DNA of 64,000 nucleotides from Brachynemurus nebulosus (Eukaryota > Arthropoda > Insecta > Neuroptera > Myrmeleontidae): positions 4,128,001 to 4,192,000 of the forward strand of contig JAPWDM010000009.1 of NCBI GenBank assembly GCA_035578155.1. Direction: 5' to 3'. A model generated the notes under the pieces. That model had not been told where the DNA came from. It did not search any database and saw only the letters and a program-made list of their open reading frames with translations. Numbering within the stretch: the first letter of the stretch is position 1; each line of letters starts with the position of its first letter. Made by a program: the position numbers and the translations under genes. Below are positions 62,283 through 64,000 of this stretch, piece by piece.

Positions 62283-63396
62283 TTAATACCTTTTAGTGAC
62301 AATGCTTACCAGCTTTTATAGTGATAATTGCTTAAAAGAGGAAATACTCCAAATTTCATACGTTTAGATGGAATAGAGTATATTGTTAGAAAATTATTTC
62401 TAGGATAGTTGGATCAACATAAATTAAAAAATATGTTAGGTACTATAATTTTTAAAGTAAATAATTTTGCAAATTATATAAATTTTAAAATTGTCGTAAT
62501 TAACCAAATTATTGAAGATGGTTAAAAAATTACTCAACCAATGTAAATAAAATTTTTATGGGACCACCTGGAGAACTTTATCTACTAACCAAAAAAAGAA
62601 TTGGCCCATAAATGTGGGAGAAATCGGTGTACATACAAAGAAAAAAAAACATACGGGTTGAATTGAGAACCTCCTCGTTTTTGAAGTCGGTTAAAAAAAT
62701 ATTTCCATTACAAATAATGGTATACATATGTAAAAAAAAAATTTCAAAAATAAAAACGGCACGTTTTAGTAATTTGGCCACGCAATTATTCCCGAAATTT
62801 ATTGAAAGAATTATTTGCGTTTTGTCTTTTTGTCCGATGACTCAAAACAAACAGTATGTTAAAATGTCAGACAAATTATTTTTATTTATTTATTAATTTT
62901 TTTTTTTGATTTCTTCGAACGCACCGTTTCGTGTGAAAAGTTTCGATATTTTCGACAAGAATTTTCACGACAACTATAGAATGTCAATGTCACATGTAGG
63001 AAAAGATCACACAATGATTGTAAAACGACAACAATATATTGGTTTGAACATACGTCTTCCCCCTCCCACTCCCCCTCCACCCACAACACTACTTCCCCTC
63101 TCATCGTCAACAATAACCACGTACGTAGAAAACTACCTAGAAATAGGTACTCGATACATATATGGAGGTAGTTAAAACACATATCCTTCCTTGTCTGATG
63201 TTACATGGAAAATAGATCAGTAATATCTTTTTGTTCGATGTCGTGAGAGGGGTGGGGGTGTGGGGTGTGGGGCAGGGGGGGTAGGATCACGATGAGAAAA
63301 GGATCAGAATTACTACGTTTTCTCTGCTCGGTGCCGAGTATTGATAAGGGTGCATGCATCACAGCATTGACGACGATGATGATCTCTACCGCTCAT
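62283..63396. other. No gene established; repeat tail and C/G-rich patches
   Basis: At 62625-62700 tgagaacctcctcgtttttg then aagtcggtt is a repeat tail of a kind common in arthropods. A C-rich patch lies at 63057-63105. A G-rich run at 63248-63283 has several G4-8 tracts and could form a quadruplex. Confidence 0.4.
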
Positions 63397-63414
63397 ATTG
63401 GCGCCCAACGTGGG
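63397..63414 (+). other. Primer-binding-site-like sequence (tRNA-Lys type)
   Basis: tggcgcccaacgtgggac agrees with the usual tRNA-Lys primer-binding site of LTR elements at all but one of 18 bases. No LTR end, gag-pol frame or polypurine tract is recognised nearby, so this is a relic or a coincidence. Confidence 0.3.
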
Positions 63415-64000
63415 ACCACCACTGAATGTGGGGTTAGATGATCGTCATCGGTTTTGAACTTGCAAGGAAAAGTATGGCACTGACGATGGTGGTCGGGAAA
63501 TTATAAAAGGGTTAAAAGAGGAGAAATTTATCAGGGAGAGAGTTGTCGTAACTTAAATAAGGGTAGCATAGAGAAATAATATAACAATATATGTATTTTA
63601 TATATTTTATATCTGCGCTAGAGTATACATGGGGAATCACTAATTAGTTATCAAAGGGTTCGGGAATCGAGAAAAGGACGCACGGGGTATCCAAAAATCA
63701 ACATACATATGTATGTACCAATGTTCGTGGAGGAAAGGGCGGGAAGAGGCATCGTATTGTCGTTCACGGTAAAGTGACAAAACGCAATGACTATATTTTG
63801 TTTGACGTGACGTAATCAATTGGGGGCACTGAACGAAAACTTTTGGATTCTTAATGTAAATAATTTCTTTTTTAATACACCTAAACTTGTCTTTGCGCAT
63901 AAAGAGTAAGGACTACTATGAAAATTTATTGTACAAAATGCTATCTAGGTAAGTTATGTTTTATGTACACAACTGTGTGTAAAGAACCACAGCTTACTAT
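63415..64000. other. No gene established; strong donor at 63949
   Basis: ATG at 63919 opens ten codons to CTA G|gtaagt. This could be a short first exon, but the acceptor or promoter context is lacking. The sequence is GC-richer from 63640 to 63790. Confidence 0.25.

Overview
This window looks like AT-rich, repeat-dense nuclear DNA of an arthropod, most likely an insect. I infer this from the low GC, canonical GT-AG splice sites on very small exons, long (CA)n/(TA)n tracts, and dense non-autonomous DNA transposons of insect-like types. I cannot name the species. Nothing prokaryotic (operons, ribosome binding sites, CRISPR) is present. Almost all of the roughly 90 small open frames are chance or repeat-borne.

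Gene content is thin and consists of exons in large introns. On the + strand there is a signal-peptide-like first exon at 5800-5850 and a well-bounded hydrophobic exon at 10449-10536. Their phases do not join directly. On the - strand the best exon is 51080-51226, 49 codons of charged coiled-coil-like protein. Weaker candidates, all multiples of three, lie at 58508-58552, 29856-29876 and 1891-1932. They could belong to one very long minus-strand gene, but that is inference. A cloverleaf-capable tRNA-like gene lies at 56824-56895 (-), with a decayed relative at 58140-58203 (-).

Repeats dominate. A family here called A (11 loci) has two arms joined by a (CA)n/(TA)n microsatellite. A TA-targeting inverted-repeat element, B, is found inside A's TA tract at 42943-43346, while A copies are inserted inside another B at 16652-17948. 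Elements with complete ends include three hAT-type elements with 8-bp target duplications (26992-27379, 33170-33584, 41284-41879). The last keeps the C-terminal dimerisation segment of a transposase. Two are pogo/Tigger-like TA elements (24591-25094, 54487-55126), and one is a Mutator-like fold-back with a 9-bp duplication (30336-31038). Five TTAA-flanked elements begin GG (8752, 35350, 48363, 57416, 59222). Several other fold-backs are present, including a hairpin of about 1 kb at 51950-52985.

Retroelement remains are two short reverse-transcriptase motif fragments (53440 + and 59156 -), a possible decayed LINE segment at 18590-19110, and a lone primer-binding-site-like sequence at 63397. 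A tandem array ending in CTAG|T at 61660 resembles a Helitron 3' end. Family C (11024, 37670, 42429) and family E (7728, 45768) are unclassified. The genes and elements form no evident pathway. The window reads as intron and intergenic DNA rebuilt by nested small transposons.
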